From: Tremella fuciformis
Taxonomy: Eukaryota > Basidiomycota > Tremellomycetes > Tremellales > Tremellaceae
Assembly: GCA_032768795.1 (NCBI GenBank)
Contig: CP136490.1
Coordinates: 1,302,001-1,366,000 of the forward strand
Direction of reading: 5' to 3'
DNA length: 64,000 nt
In this document: positions 12,067 to 22,978 of the stretch, one piece after another
Layout of the letters: every line of letters begins with the position of its first letter
Numbering within the stretch: position 1 is the first letter of the stretch
Position numbers and translations under genes: made by a program
Notes under the pieces: generated by a model
What the model was told of the DNA's origin: nothing
Seen by the model: the letters and a program-made list of their open reading frames with translations, nothing else
Databases searched by the model: none

Positions 12067-14660
12067 ATGACCCGACCAGCTCCGCTGGCACTATTACTGC
12101 TGGCGATATGGTGTCACACTGCAAGGGCTTTATGGCCGTTCAAGCAAAAACGCTTTGTCGCCGAGGCGTTCATCGACGCAGGGCCTCTGGGGCTGGACGA
12201 GGTGGATGGCAGGGTTGTAGCCGTTGGAGACTGGAATGGGGATCAGCAGTAGGTTCACATTCTCCAAGGATGACAAGAAGTGCTGATATCCAGATCTGAT
12301 CTTTTCGTGCTGAGCAAGGACGAGCGGTCTGTGCAGGTATACCTCTGGTCTCGAGGTGAAGTCCTCACTCCGTGTCAAACCTCACGCGCTCATACGCGCA
12401 GACAAGTTCAGATATACCGCTTCGCATTCCGTCACTCTCTCCTCAAAGATAGTGAACGTTGTTCCCGGGGACTACAACCATGATGGGCGGCTTGACCTTC
12501 TGGTCATGTACGAGAAGAAGGAGGATGGCGGATGGTGGGGCAGCGGCAAGCAGCACCTAGGAATGGAGGTCTACCTTGGTGGCGGAGAGTCGGGCGGCTT
12601 CCGTCAGCTTTGCCAGTCCACTGGGATGACCCAGAAGCTGACCCGCTCCAGAGCCAACACCTTGGGAATTGGCAGCGTCGGTCACCGGCCAACCTGTCGT
12701 CTTCGATGCGAACGGGTCTTTGCGACCTTCCCTGCTAGGTTATCACGACGAAGAGGGGGCCACAGTCAGTACTCTGACCAACTGGTTCAATACGGGCTTA
12801 GGCTTCACATCGTATGGAGCTTGTAGTTAAACGATGCAAAGCTGACATACAGCTCACCGCCGCCTCTGAAGAACCCGGACCAAGCTTGCGGTTTGTACGC
12901 GCCTCATTCGAGCGCTCTCATTGATATCGACGGCGACTGTCTTCCAGGTAGGCCTCCCGCTTGTCTTGATTCTGCCCTCATTTGCAGACCTTGTCTTGCA
13001 TTGCACCCAGCCTCATCAGACACATCACTCGATTCAGATCTGGCTGAATCGGGGATCCGACGGCTTCGTGCTGGCTCGCTCATACGACCTTCCCCGCGGT
13101 AGCGGTCCGTTGTCTTTCGCTGACATGAATCGTGACGGGTCGATTGACATAATCTTCCCGGTGTGCTCAGGGCACTCGACTTCGACTGGTCTTGGCTCCG
13201 AGTGCAGCATCAACATCGCCTACAACAAGCAGGTCCCCATTTGCTCGACGGAAGGATCGCAGCTAGAGAAAGATGGTACACTGAAGTGCCGCGGATACCT
13301 CGAATTGTGTACGCCGGACGAAGGGTTCGACTTTTCGTTCGATGCAACCTCGGGGGTGAGTAGTGCATGCTTCTGGAACCATGCCTGACCTAGCAGGCCC
13401 TCATCTCAGTCCCCCTAGAAGACCTGCTTCCGCGCTCGTCAGGCGATGCGGACCTACTTCTGCATCCACCAAAGATGTCGCACATCCCACTGCCTATCCG
13501 GCCTGGAGACTTCGATGTGGACGGCTTTCCTGATCTTCTCATCACCATCGCCAACTCCACGGCAGCACCTCCTAGTGGAGGACCGTTCGGCAGCTCAAGA
13601 CATGCCGGACATCAGGTCAAGATCCTGCGCAATGTGCCATGCGGCAAGAATGTACTTGGGTGCGACAGCAAGCAAAAGGGCGGCCGTGGTCTCAAATTGG
13701 GCGGCGGCAAAGGGTGGGATGCGCTCGACTCGATATGGGACGCTGCGGGAGGGAGCTGGATTGATCTGGATGACGACGTTGGTATATATTGTCGCGGATA
13801 CGGCCCGTCAGCTGATTGTAGGGCTCGCTCGACATCTTGGTCCAGCGCTCCGGAGACCAGGAGCAAGGTCGAGTTGCCTTCGTTCAGAACAACTTTTATC
13901 ATGATGCGTTCTTCCTCAAGGCTCAAGGTGAGCCGCATCAAAGGGATGCGAATTCTGTCTCTCCCTGACATCCCAGTGTTGAACGGCGCGTGCCAAGGAA
14001 ATTGCGAACCTACCCAGGGCGGCAAAAAGTACAAGGTCGGTACCGTACGGCTTCATACGAGAGGAGACTGATGTGATAGCCGCTCGGAGTCAGCTACAGT
14101 GGACCTACCTACAAGTTCACCGTGCAAGATACTCTCGGCCGTCGCGTTGCTCAGCAGGTCTCTCAGCTGCCGCAGACAGGTTATCACGCCCTCGGCACCC
14201 CATATGCCTTTTTTGGCCTGGGACGCACGAACAACTACGTCGAGGTTGGTATCCAGCTGAGAGTTGGGCGGCGCTGATGGTACAGCGCCTTACTGTCGGC
14301 AGCACCCTGTATCCCCCAGGTCACACGACTGTCCTCGAGTCGCTCATCCCCAATTCGCAGATTCTCATCAACCCTCCTTTTCCCAAACCCGATTCTCAGG
14401 ATCCGGCGCCCATGCCGGTCAAACAGAGGTCCAAGGAGTGGCAATCGGAGCTGTTTCTACACCCTGGAGACTGGATCCCATGGGTGGGCGCTGCGGTTGT
14501 GGGAACAGTCATCCTCCTCGGCATGGTAGTCGTGGGTTTGAACGAGAAGGAGAAAGTGAGTGGTTGTCTCATCCATGTCGTCCTCGCTGACGGTGACAGA
14601 GGGAGGACGAGAAGGAGCGCAGAAGAGCTCTGCATGCTATCAACTTTCAGGCTTTGTGAT
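12067..14660 (+). CDS. TIP/ITFG1-like FG-GAP repeat type I membrane protein
   Basis: About twelve exons. The predicted protein has a signal peptide (PLALLLLAIWCHTARA), a luminal or extracellular beta-propeller of FG-GAP repeats, and one transmembrane segment near the C-terminus (WVGAAVVGTVILLGMVVVGL) with a short charged tail. Propeller repeats show calcium-loop motifs: VVAVGDWNGDQ, VPGDYNHDGRLDLL, DIDGDCLPDLVL, FADMNRD GSIDIIF and PGDFDVDGFPDLLI. This is the plan of the T-cell immunomodulatory protein family (human ITFG1), conserved from fungi to animals. A role in this organism is not established; candidate partners are secretory-pathway or surface proteins. Very close packing of 11 introns makes exact exon 3-4 borders the least certain part. 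Confidence 0.8.
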
Positions 14661-15364
14661 AGGTCCATCATCGGAACCTTACCTCTAGATGCATCCATCA
14701 TTCCCAAAAGCTGAAACGGTTCCCGTAATGAGAAGATGAAACAGGACCGGCGCGTTCCCTATGGTTCCTGAAATTCAGGGTCCGAAAGGACGGATTTCAG
14801 GGCCGGAGTAATCTCACCTTTTAGTGAACGCGTCCGGCAGAGTCATCAGTTGAAGCATGTCCATCGCTTTCAGAGTTCCGGGGACCACCTCTTCCCTGCC
14901 CTTGTCATATAGTAACGGGTCTCTCCCTCGCGATGCATCGGCAGATCGGCATGCATACTCGCTCGTCGTACGCTGCGGCGCGACACGGATCGCGACGTGA
15001 CGGGGTGGGTGGACAAGCTCGGACCGGCGACCTGGCATGAGGGGGACCTTTGAAACTCCGTCTTGGTCCTGGTCTTTCTTTGTCCACCTTTCCACTGGCT
15101 TGCTTTTCTGTACCATAGCGCATTACTGCATTGTCAAGTTGATCTTGACGACCATCACCCCTTTCGTATCGTCATCGTCGGCGCACAACCCCGGGCTCCG
15201 GCAGCCCTTTTGCCTTTTGTACTGAACCAACCCGCCAGCGGCGTCGAGGTTCTCCCATTCGACTTTGCGGCATTTCGATCATACCTGTACGGTCCATAGT
15301 GTCCTCTGCTCACTTGAGCAAGGCCCACATTCTTTAAGCCCACGCTCTCTACCTTTCTCTCGCC
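14661..15364. other. Intergenic stretch with a compact stem-loop
   Basis: Promoter and 5' leader of the AA14-like gene plus the 3' region of the FG-GAP gene. No gene seen. It holds the nested inverted repeat annotated at 14767-14801. Confidence 0.5.
14767..14801 (+). repeat. Nested inverted repeat / stem-loop
   Basis: An outer perfect 8-bp inverted repeat, CCTGAAAT at 14767-14774 and ATTTCAGG at 14794-14801, encloses a second perfect hairpin GTCC-GAAA-GGAC at 14780-14791 whose loop is a GNRA tetraloop. It lies about 105 bp after the FG-GAP stop codon, so it could fold in that transcript's 3' UTR. Confidence 0.6.
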
Positions 15365-16786
15365 ATGTTCGCATCTAGGACAGGCGCCGCCGGGCTGGTC
15401 TCGGCGGTCATACTCATGGGCCAGGCCGCCGCCCACATCGCCCTGTGGGACCCGGCCGCTTACGGGTGAGTCCACGCCGGCAGAGCAAGGTGGGCTGGGC
15501 TAACCGCAGGTGGACGGACGACCCGAACCAAAACGACCTCGTCACACCGCTGTACGACCTGCCGCTCGACCAGTGGTGGTTCCACGGCAAAATCAACAGC
15601 CCGCCCGCCGACGGCCAAATGATGCAGCTGCCCGCGGGCGGGACGTACCACGGGCAGGTCGCGTGCAACAAGGCCTTCACGTCGTACGGCAACGACCCCA
15701 CCGAGACCGACGCCGAGTACGCGTGCACCGGCACGGGCGCGATGCACACGACCGACGCGTACGGCGCGGCCAACCCGACCAACGTCATGGGCTGCGGCCT
15801 CGCCATCGCGTACGAGAGCGATGTCAACGCGATCAAGCCAGAGGACTTTGCCGTCGTGTCGATCGCGTACGAGTGCCCGTGGAAGAAGGACGTCGACTTT
15901 GATATTCCCGCCGACCTGCCCGCTTGTCCCGAGGGCGGGTGCCACTGCATGTGGGGCTGGGTGCACAGCCAGTTGAGCGGCAGCGAGCAGATTTACTTTG
16001 TGGGGTACAAGTGCAATGTCACCGGAGCGACCAACACCACTCCTCTGCCAGCGGGTGAGTATCTTTATAGATTCTCCGACACAAGTCTAATGAGCAGCCA
16101 AAACCGCCAACAAGTGCGACTATCCCTCCGACACCGCCAACTGCACCGTCGGCCCAAAGCAGCCGCACTACTGGCTGCAACAGTCGTGAGTGGCCTTTTT
16201 GTCAAACTCTGCTTCTCGCTCATCTCGCAGCGGCAACAACAACTTCCAAGACTATTACGACCCGCCCTTCTACAACGGCGCATACGGCTTCATGAACGGC
16301 GCCCAGACCGACCTATTCGCTGGCGTTAGCACCACAACGACCAATGCATCCTCATCATCAAGTGCCACACCATCATCGAGCAGCGCATCAGTACCAGAAT
16401 CGAGCGCCTCGTCGGCATCCTCCGCCTCTGCATCTACCTCGACTACACCAGCCGTCGCAGCTGCAGTTACGTCCAGCTCGTCGTCGTCGCTAGCTTCCAC
16501 TTCCACTTCCACTTCGACCTCTGCCGCCGCCTCCTCGTCCCCTGCCGGCACGTGCAAGCGCCGAAAGAGGGCATTCGACAGGCTGGCCGCCTCGCCCGAA
16601 GCTCGCGCCAAGCACGAGGCACGCAAGGCCCGTCGAGCAGCCAAGAAGCGGGCCATCGCGACGGCTCGAGCGGAGCCGCAGCAGCAAGTCAGGAAGAGAC
16701 GTTATGCGACCACGCAGGAAGAATGGAGGGAGGAACGTAAGCGAGGAGGACGGGTCGGTCAGCTCGGTGCACCAACAGGGCGTTAG
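15365..16786 (+). CDS. AA14-like lytic polysaccharide monooxygenase, secreted
   Basis: Four exons (15365-15465, 15510-16054, 16098-16195, 16241-16786) give 429 residues. A signal peptide ends in GQAAA, putting His at mature position 1 (HIALWDP), as needed for a copper histidine brace. PLYDLPLDQWWFH, MMQLPAGGTYHGQVACNK and CHCMWGWVH recall the AA14 xylan-active LPMO family and related basidiomycete proteins; the paired Cys residues suggest disulfides. After about residue 245 a long Ser/Ala/Thr linker leads to an Arg/Lys-rich tail of about 80 residues, unlike the usual GPI or carbohydrate-binding ends. The copper-enzyme call rests on the N-terminal His and motif resemblance; I could not assign the second brace His. 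Confidence 0.65.
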
Positions 16787-16931
16787 GTCGTCTTTGAATA
16801 TTACTGTAATCACACGTGTCATCTGCCCATACATCTCATAGCGTGCTGTGCACATGCCATACATCTAGCGACGCGATCTGCGATCATCTCTTGCCATCTA
16901 ACACATCTGCGCTTGCTACATGCTGAACACA

Positions 16932-19099
16932 TCACCCTCCCACCGAGCTCATCGCCTTCTTCAGTCGTAAACGCAATACGTCGTCCCTCGACTGCGGCTC
17001 CTTCTGAGCGGGAATTAAAACGGACTGATCCACGTCGGGCTTCTCGTCCACCTCACTCGGCACGTCAAGCGGTGTTGCTTTGACGTCTGATGTGGTCACG
17101 GTCGCCACGGCTTTGAGAGGACTCGTGGGCGGGACCTGTGCAGGTGGTATGGGCTGGGTTGTGACAGGAGAGGTAGGCGCCTCGCCTGGTGCACCAGGTA
17201 TCCGTAGGACAGTCTCAGTTAGAACAGCGCGCCGCTGCCATCTGCGCCTGCGGGTGAACTGGAAGTCAGCTGTAAACCCTCACGAAACCTCATCCTAGCC
17301 GGACTTACTTTGCCCAAGCCGCCTTTTGGGCCCATTCCCTCCCACTTGTTATCGCCGTATACCCACCCATCCGCATCAGTTGCCTATCTGTCAGCGTTCT
17401 TCATTAGACTTTTTGTGCTCCAGCGCTCACGTCGTCTTTGTCGGGAACAGTCTCTCCCGGTGGTACTGGCGTGCTTGAAGATGCAGCAGGAGCAGCGGCC
17501 GCAACCTCGTGCTCCCCGTGCGATGCCGCATAGTCCTCGCTTGCCTGACTGCCAGTGCGGCCACGAACCAGTTCTCCACTCGTTCGCCGTGCCGCTGGCA
17601 GGGTTTTCGATGCAGCAGGACTAGCCGTGCGCGCTTTCAGCCGCTCTAAGCCTTTGGTAAAGGCCTGTTCGGCCAGACTCTGCGCCTTCGCACCCATCTG
17701 CAATTGCGACCCGGATCCCTCCTCGCCAGGCACCGCCGAAGCGGATGGCGGGGATGTTCCCAACGTATATCCAGCTATCGAAAGCGATCGGGCAGGATGC
17801 ATCGAGGTGCTCTCTGGTGGATGATCATGCGGCTCGGATGTCGTTGGTAGAGTCGGCGAGAGCGCGGAACCCAGATTGGGAGAAGGAGAAGAGGCAGTGG
17901 CGGAGGGGCCCGCACGAACGATGGCCCAATCGTCGTCAATCCATTTCCATGTGGCCATCCGCTTGACTTTCGCCCCGGGATCCGCCTTGGTCGGAGAGGG
18001 TAGGAAAATCGAAGCAGAGCTCGGCAAGGGGTATGAGGGAGGCGGTAGCACTGGTAGGAGATGCGAGTCGCACCAGCTGGGCCGTTCTTGGGGCAAAAGA
18101 GCGCTTGTCCAATCAAGACCCATCCACCAACGCTGATTCTCGTGGACCTCGAATCGGAAGTAGATTGGATCTCCGGGTTTGTCAAGCACGGCATCCTCGT
18201 CCTCCTCCTCGGTGATGACTGCGTGTTCGGGTACTCTGTCTTTGCCCATGGCTGGTCTGAATGCGAAGGCCAGAGATGGTCGACGTGACGCGGCCCACTT
18301 GCTCTTCGCCCACTGGACGGGAGAAAAGGAAACTGAGAAATCGTACTTGACCTCGGGCGGGGAGCCAAAGGTGAAGAGAAAGGCCAGTGCGAGCATGCGG
18401 CGGACGGCGAGCGACTTCGAGAGCAGGTCCACGGCGTGCGCCAAGGTGGGCGAAGGCAGGAGGAGAATGCCCGTTCCGAGCAGTCCTAGTAAGGGCCGAC
18501 ATCCGATGCTATGCGAGAGCACGATCCATGTAGCCCAAAGGACGAAGAGACCTCGGGTCAGGCGTTTGGGACCAAGCAGCCTGAATCGGTCGTATATCAT
18601 GCCGGCTGTCGGGAGTGGTGAAGGTGGGAGGAGAGCATGAATGGCGTGAAGGTCGGAGAGAGTCACCAGCAGAATGTCCGCTGTCGTAGGTGTCGCCGGC
18701 GTCGTCGCCGTCAGCTGCTTTTGATCCACTTTATGGTGCATCCTGAGCTTGTCTAAAGGGAGGAGAGGGGCAAAGATGAGAGGAGGAAAAAGCCACCTGC
18801 TCATCAGCTCTATTTGGTCTACGCAAGGCCGGGTGTAGGTCGTACTTGAAAGCCCCGCTGAAGCCCAGGCAGAGCAACCACCACACGCCAACGACCATCC
18901 AGCTCTCCACACGCCTTCCGGACTTCCAGCAGAGGATCTCTATGGCCTGTCGCAGGCCTTTGATGGCCGGCGAAAAGAGGACGAGCAGACGAAGGACCGG
19001 CGCAGGCAGTGAGGCGATGAGATCTTGCGTGTGCATCACTGGCGGCTCCATGCTAGACTTTGCGCCCACCGCCGCACTTGTGGTAGCAGCGGGCGGCAT
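16932..19099 (-). CDS. Dysferlin-domain peroxin (Pex23/Pex30 family)
   Basis: Four exons (19099-18846, 18796-17431, 17383-17309, 17258-16932) give 673 residues. Membrane segments occupy the first half (for example MVVGVWWLLCLGFSGAF and LFVLWATWIVLSH). The dysferlin module follows: YFRFEVHENQRWWMGLDWT with LLPQERPSWCD, then ATWKWIDDDW, DADGWVYGDNKWEG and FTRRRRWQRRAVLTE. Proteins of this type (Pex23, Pex30-32) shape ER subdomains and control peroxisome size and number. A Ser/Pro-rich tail of about 90 residues ends the protein. The DysF N- and C-terminal motifs lie more than 200 residues apart, separated by a low-complexity insert. It is divergent from DBP8 across 225 bp. Confidence 0.85.
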
Positions 19100-19323
19100 C
19101 TCGATGTGTGCGACCTTCACCGAATGCTCATTATAGTCCCAGCACGCCGGTCGTCTGACAAAGTGAACAGAAAGAGAGACGTATTCGCGGTCACCGGCCA
19201 AGAGAGGCGTCATCGCTGGTGCAGCCACGTGGCTTCAGTGGGCCCCGCCTTCAACATCATTCACCAAAAAGTTTGCCGCCAATGTGCATCTCGGCTCTTG
19301 ACCACGTCGCATCGCGAGACGAC

Positions 19324-21348
19324 ATGAGCTCCAAGAGCGCCCAACGCGGTGGGACAGTCGCTGTCAGGCCGGCTTTATCGGTTCTGGACCAAGACGAGAT
19401 CATGCGGTCGATGCTCTCGGCATCAGCGAAGGGCAAACAGCGTAGCGTTGACGAGTCCGATCAGTCCGATGACGAGGAAGGCGATAGTGAAGAGGATGAG
19501 GATGGAACTGGGTCATCAAGCGCATCTGAGGCTGAATATGAGGCGAACGATGGCACTCAAAGTGAAGGTGCAGGCCCTTCGTCTCCTCGACGCTCGAGAC
19601 AGCGGTCGAGGACATCCAGTGAAGATACCGACGGATCTGCCCAATCCACATCAAACTCGGCAAAAGCTCAGCCTACGCAGGCTACGATGTCACGCGTAAA
19701 GGTGCAGCAGCGATCAGCGGCAGAGTTCAAGCCGAGCTTGCCATTCTCAGCCAATGCCAAACCACCAGAAACGACTACGTTCCAATCCCTTGGCTTGTCC
19801 AGTCCTCTCATCACGGCCTTGGCCGGCATCAACATCACCCGCCCGACCGAGATCCAAGCAGCATGTATCAAGCCCATGATGGCCGGGCGAGACGTCATCG
19901 GAGGCGCAAAAACTGGCAGCGGTAAGACAATGGCGTTCGCACTGCCCATTGTAGAGCGCATAGCTCGGGACCCCTTCGGAGTATGGGCTGTGGTGCTCAC
20001 CCCCACACGGTAAGCTTACCAGCTATGAACCTTGTCCCAGCTGAGCTTGCAGAGAGCTTGCGTTCCAGTTGTCCGAACAATTCTTGGTAGTCGGAAGACC
20101 TCTCGGTTTGACGACCATCACTGTAGTAGGCGGAATGGACATGCTGCAGCAGGCAAAGGAGCTGGAAGGCAGACCGCACGTAGTCGTCGCCACACCTGGA
20201 CGACTGTGTGACTTGCTGAGGAGTGACGGGATGAGCACTGGCAAGCTTGGAAGAGTCCGAACACTGGCGAGTCTCCGAGTCAAGCCGGCATTTTAGATGT
20301 CTGACGATCAGGTGTTGGATGAAGCGGATCGCCTTCTCACTCCGACTTTCGCCCCAGAGCTCGCTTACCTCTTCTCGCAATTACCCCCTAAGCGACAGAC
20401 ATGTCTGTTCACCGCGACCGTCAGCGACGCAATCATGGACCTCGCGAAGAAAGACCCCGCTCCTGGCAAGGAACGACCCTTTGTGTATCGCGTCGAGTCA
20501 GAGTACGTCGAAGGACTTCAAGTGCTGATTTTTGACTGACCCGCAGCACCTTGACAGTCGCTCGCTTGAAGCAGAAGTATCTGTTCATCCCGAGCCAAGT
20601 CCGCGATCCGTACCTGTATCATCTACTCTTGAATCCACCATCAGACATAGACACTGCGCTGCGAGTCAAGCCTCCACCGAAGGAGAAGAAAGAAAAGAAC
20701 GGCCAGAAACGCAAGCACCGACCTGCCGACAAGGAAGACGAAGAAGATTTGACCCCATACATTCCGTCAACGATCATCTTCACTCAGCGCTGCGCCACCG
20801 CCCATCTGCTCCACCTTCTTTTGAACAGCCTCGACATCGCATCAGTCCCACTGCATTCGCACCTGACACAACCGCAGAGGCTGTTGTCTCTTGCTCGCTT
20901 CAGATCAGGGGAGGTTCCGATACTGGTCACCACCGATGTCGGTTCACGTGGTCTCGACATACCCGAAGTGGCCATGGTGATCAACTGGGATTGCCCACGC
21001 CGCGCGGACGACTATGTCCACCGAGTCGGTCGAACAGCACGTGCAGGCAGAGGGGGTGTGGCGGTAACCATTGTGACCGAGCGGGACGTCGAGCTGGTCA
21101 AGATCATTGAAGATGCCATCGGAGCCGAGATGACGGAGATGGCTTTGCCCGAGGAGACCGTCCTTGAGCAGCTCAACAAGGTGTCACTAGCACGGCGGAT
21201 GGCAACGATGGTTCGTCGAGCCGGGCATATATACGATGGTCCCCGCTGACAATCTTAGGAAATGCACGATTCCGGTTTCGGCGAGCGGCAAGCGGTCAAT
21301 AAGGCCAAGGCGATCAAGCGGCAGCGGCGGGACCAGGCGGGGAGGTGA
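19324..21348 (+). CDS. DBP8: ATP-dependent RNA helicase Dbp8 (DEAD box)
   Basis: Five exons (19324-20009, 20053-20266, 20312-20502, 20547-21210, 21259-21348) give 614 residues. An acidic Ser-rich leader of about 150 residues precedes the helicase core: TFQSLGLSS and the Q motif (RPTEIQ), [49 protein letters not shown] and [11 protein letters not shown]. The order and wording match Dbp8/DDX49, a small-subunit (18S) pre-rRNA processing helicase of the nucleolus. Motif III is TAT rather than SAT. Intron 2 (20267-20311) begins GC, not GT; only that junction keeps motif II intact. A Lys/Asp/Glu-rich insert follows motif IV's upstream strand. Confidence 0.93.
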
Positions 21349-21743
21349 CCGGATATGATGAGCATGCTCTCTGCTTGCCCTATATGCATATGATGTCCGT
21401 TGTCGAATGAGCAGGTGCCAGGCGCCACGCTCGCGGGTCGTTGACGAGTGGTTTATTGTTCTCTGACTCTGCCCCGTATTTTCCGGCCGACGTTTCATCT
21501 TCTCCCCGAAATCTTCCCAGATCCCATTGTCCTCTTGTCCGGCAGCTTTTCTTCTCTGCTCTACCGTCTGCTCTGCTGCCTCCTGTGCTTGTTCTACGCT
21601 CGGGCAGCCCGCAGGTCTGAGGTGGAGAAACATCACGACTGACGGATCGCCCGAGGCAAGAAGGCTAAAGCATGTCGGCTGAATGCGGATGCGGGTGTGG
21701 TGAGAGTGAGTGTGGCAGCAGCGACAGGGAATGGGAATGCCAT
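21187..21743 (-). CDS. Possible small hypothetical protein, 3' end unresolved
   Basis: A model with two exons, 21743-21644 and from 21593 downwards, joins two frames with good GT..AG ends. It reads [20 protein letters not shown], then [19 protein letters not shown] and [18 protein letters not shown]: a hydrophobic N-terminal segment (signal peptide or membrane anchor) and a charged helix. I recognise no family. If unspliced further, the frame runs to a stop at 21187, antisense to the DBP8 3' end; a shorter form ending through another intron is at least as likely. The coding-like helix and clean junction are the only support. Confidence 0.35.
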
Positions 21744-22978
21744 TTGTGCCTTTTCACCTGTAGACGGGATGCTCGAGTAGAGTATAAGACTGCGTGCGAT
21801 CTGATTCGTCTTACTCATCATCGGTTCTTCACTTGACATACTTGACCAAATCACACTGAGAAGTCTCGACAGCCAGGAGGCGGCAGACGGAACAAGAAGG
21901 CGACTGTAGGGCCGCCTCTTGGTATCTGAAACGCGCTCGGACATCACTCGACCCCCGCATCTTTGTTCGAGCTCTGCGCTCCTGTCTCTGACAGAACTGT
22001 TCTCGACCAGCCATCAAGTCGCCCCTGTTCTCGCCTACGAGCCGGGCGCCGCCAGCTCTCGAGTGCTTCATCGCTCGCCGTCGCGACCGAGGGCAAAGGC
22101 CCTGACTTCTCCGACATCTGGTAGGCCGAAGGGCCCGACTTGTCGCAGACCGTCGAGTGGAAGGTAGCCCTTGACAACGCTCAAGTAGCCCACGTTGCCA
22201 TCTGCCATCGACCCACCGTTAGTGCTCTGCACTAGCTTCACAAGCGCGCGTCCCGTCCCTGGTCTTCAACGACCACCGCGTGTGTACTCCCGTCCGACCA
22301 AAGGTCCACCCTACTCCAGCCGACTCCTTCCTCTCGACAACATCTTGACATTCCCACCCGCTTCTTGTTCTCCATCCTCGTCCCCGAATAGAACATCTTC
22401 TCCGTACTCGACGTCACTTGCCGCCACCACCCCGGCGTGCCAGCCACTGATCCGCCCCCATCATTCTTTCCGAGCAAGAGCTTATTCTCGGCAAGGTGAG
22501 TCGCCTCGTCTTCTGTCGCGGTCATGTATTCTTCTTGTAGCTGCCACCCCATCATCCTATCCCTGCCATCCTCCGACGGCCGGCGACCCCTTTCCCCCGG
22601 CCGGGTACCGCGTGGCCGAGCCGCATCAAAAGGCCTTTAGCCCCCCCTTGCCTAGGCTCATGAAGAGGGGTGATGGTCTGATGGCCTGGTCAGAGATGGG
22701 GGTGATCGCCCTGATCCATCTCCCAATCGCCGTCCGTCGTCAAGGGGTGTCCCTGGCCTGGCATCCTATTGTACCTGCTGTCGGAAGAGCAGTAGCGCCT
22801 ATTGATCGCACGCAAGGGGGCTGACGAGAAGAGCTCAGCCCATCATCCATCAGCACTGTGTCGGCGCTTGGACCTCGACTCCTCCGTTCATTCGTTCATT
22901 CATTCACTCGTCTATTTTTCGACAGCCCACCTCCCCCCTTCCCCCATCTCTCTTCCCCCTCTGTAAAGTAGAACCGAC
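21744..22978. promoter_or_regulatory. Long upstream region of the G-alpha gene
   Basis: About 1.2 kb before the G-alpha start. A 209-codon open frame at 22195-22824 is low-complexity (Pro/Ser/Arg) and looks like chance. The last 100 bp are strongly CT-rich with TTCATTCATTCA-like runs, as expected of a promoter or 5' leader. Confidence 0.45.

Noticed and set aside
16490..16530. TTCCAC/TTCGAC microsatellite in the AA14-like gene
   Set aside because: It encodes part of the Ser/Thr linker and keeps frame; ordinary for such linkers.
22195..22824. 209-codon plus-strand ORF before the G-alpha gene
   Set aside because: Low-complexity Pro/Ser/Arg sequence in a CT-rich promoter region; no domain or conserved-looking segment.
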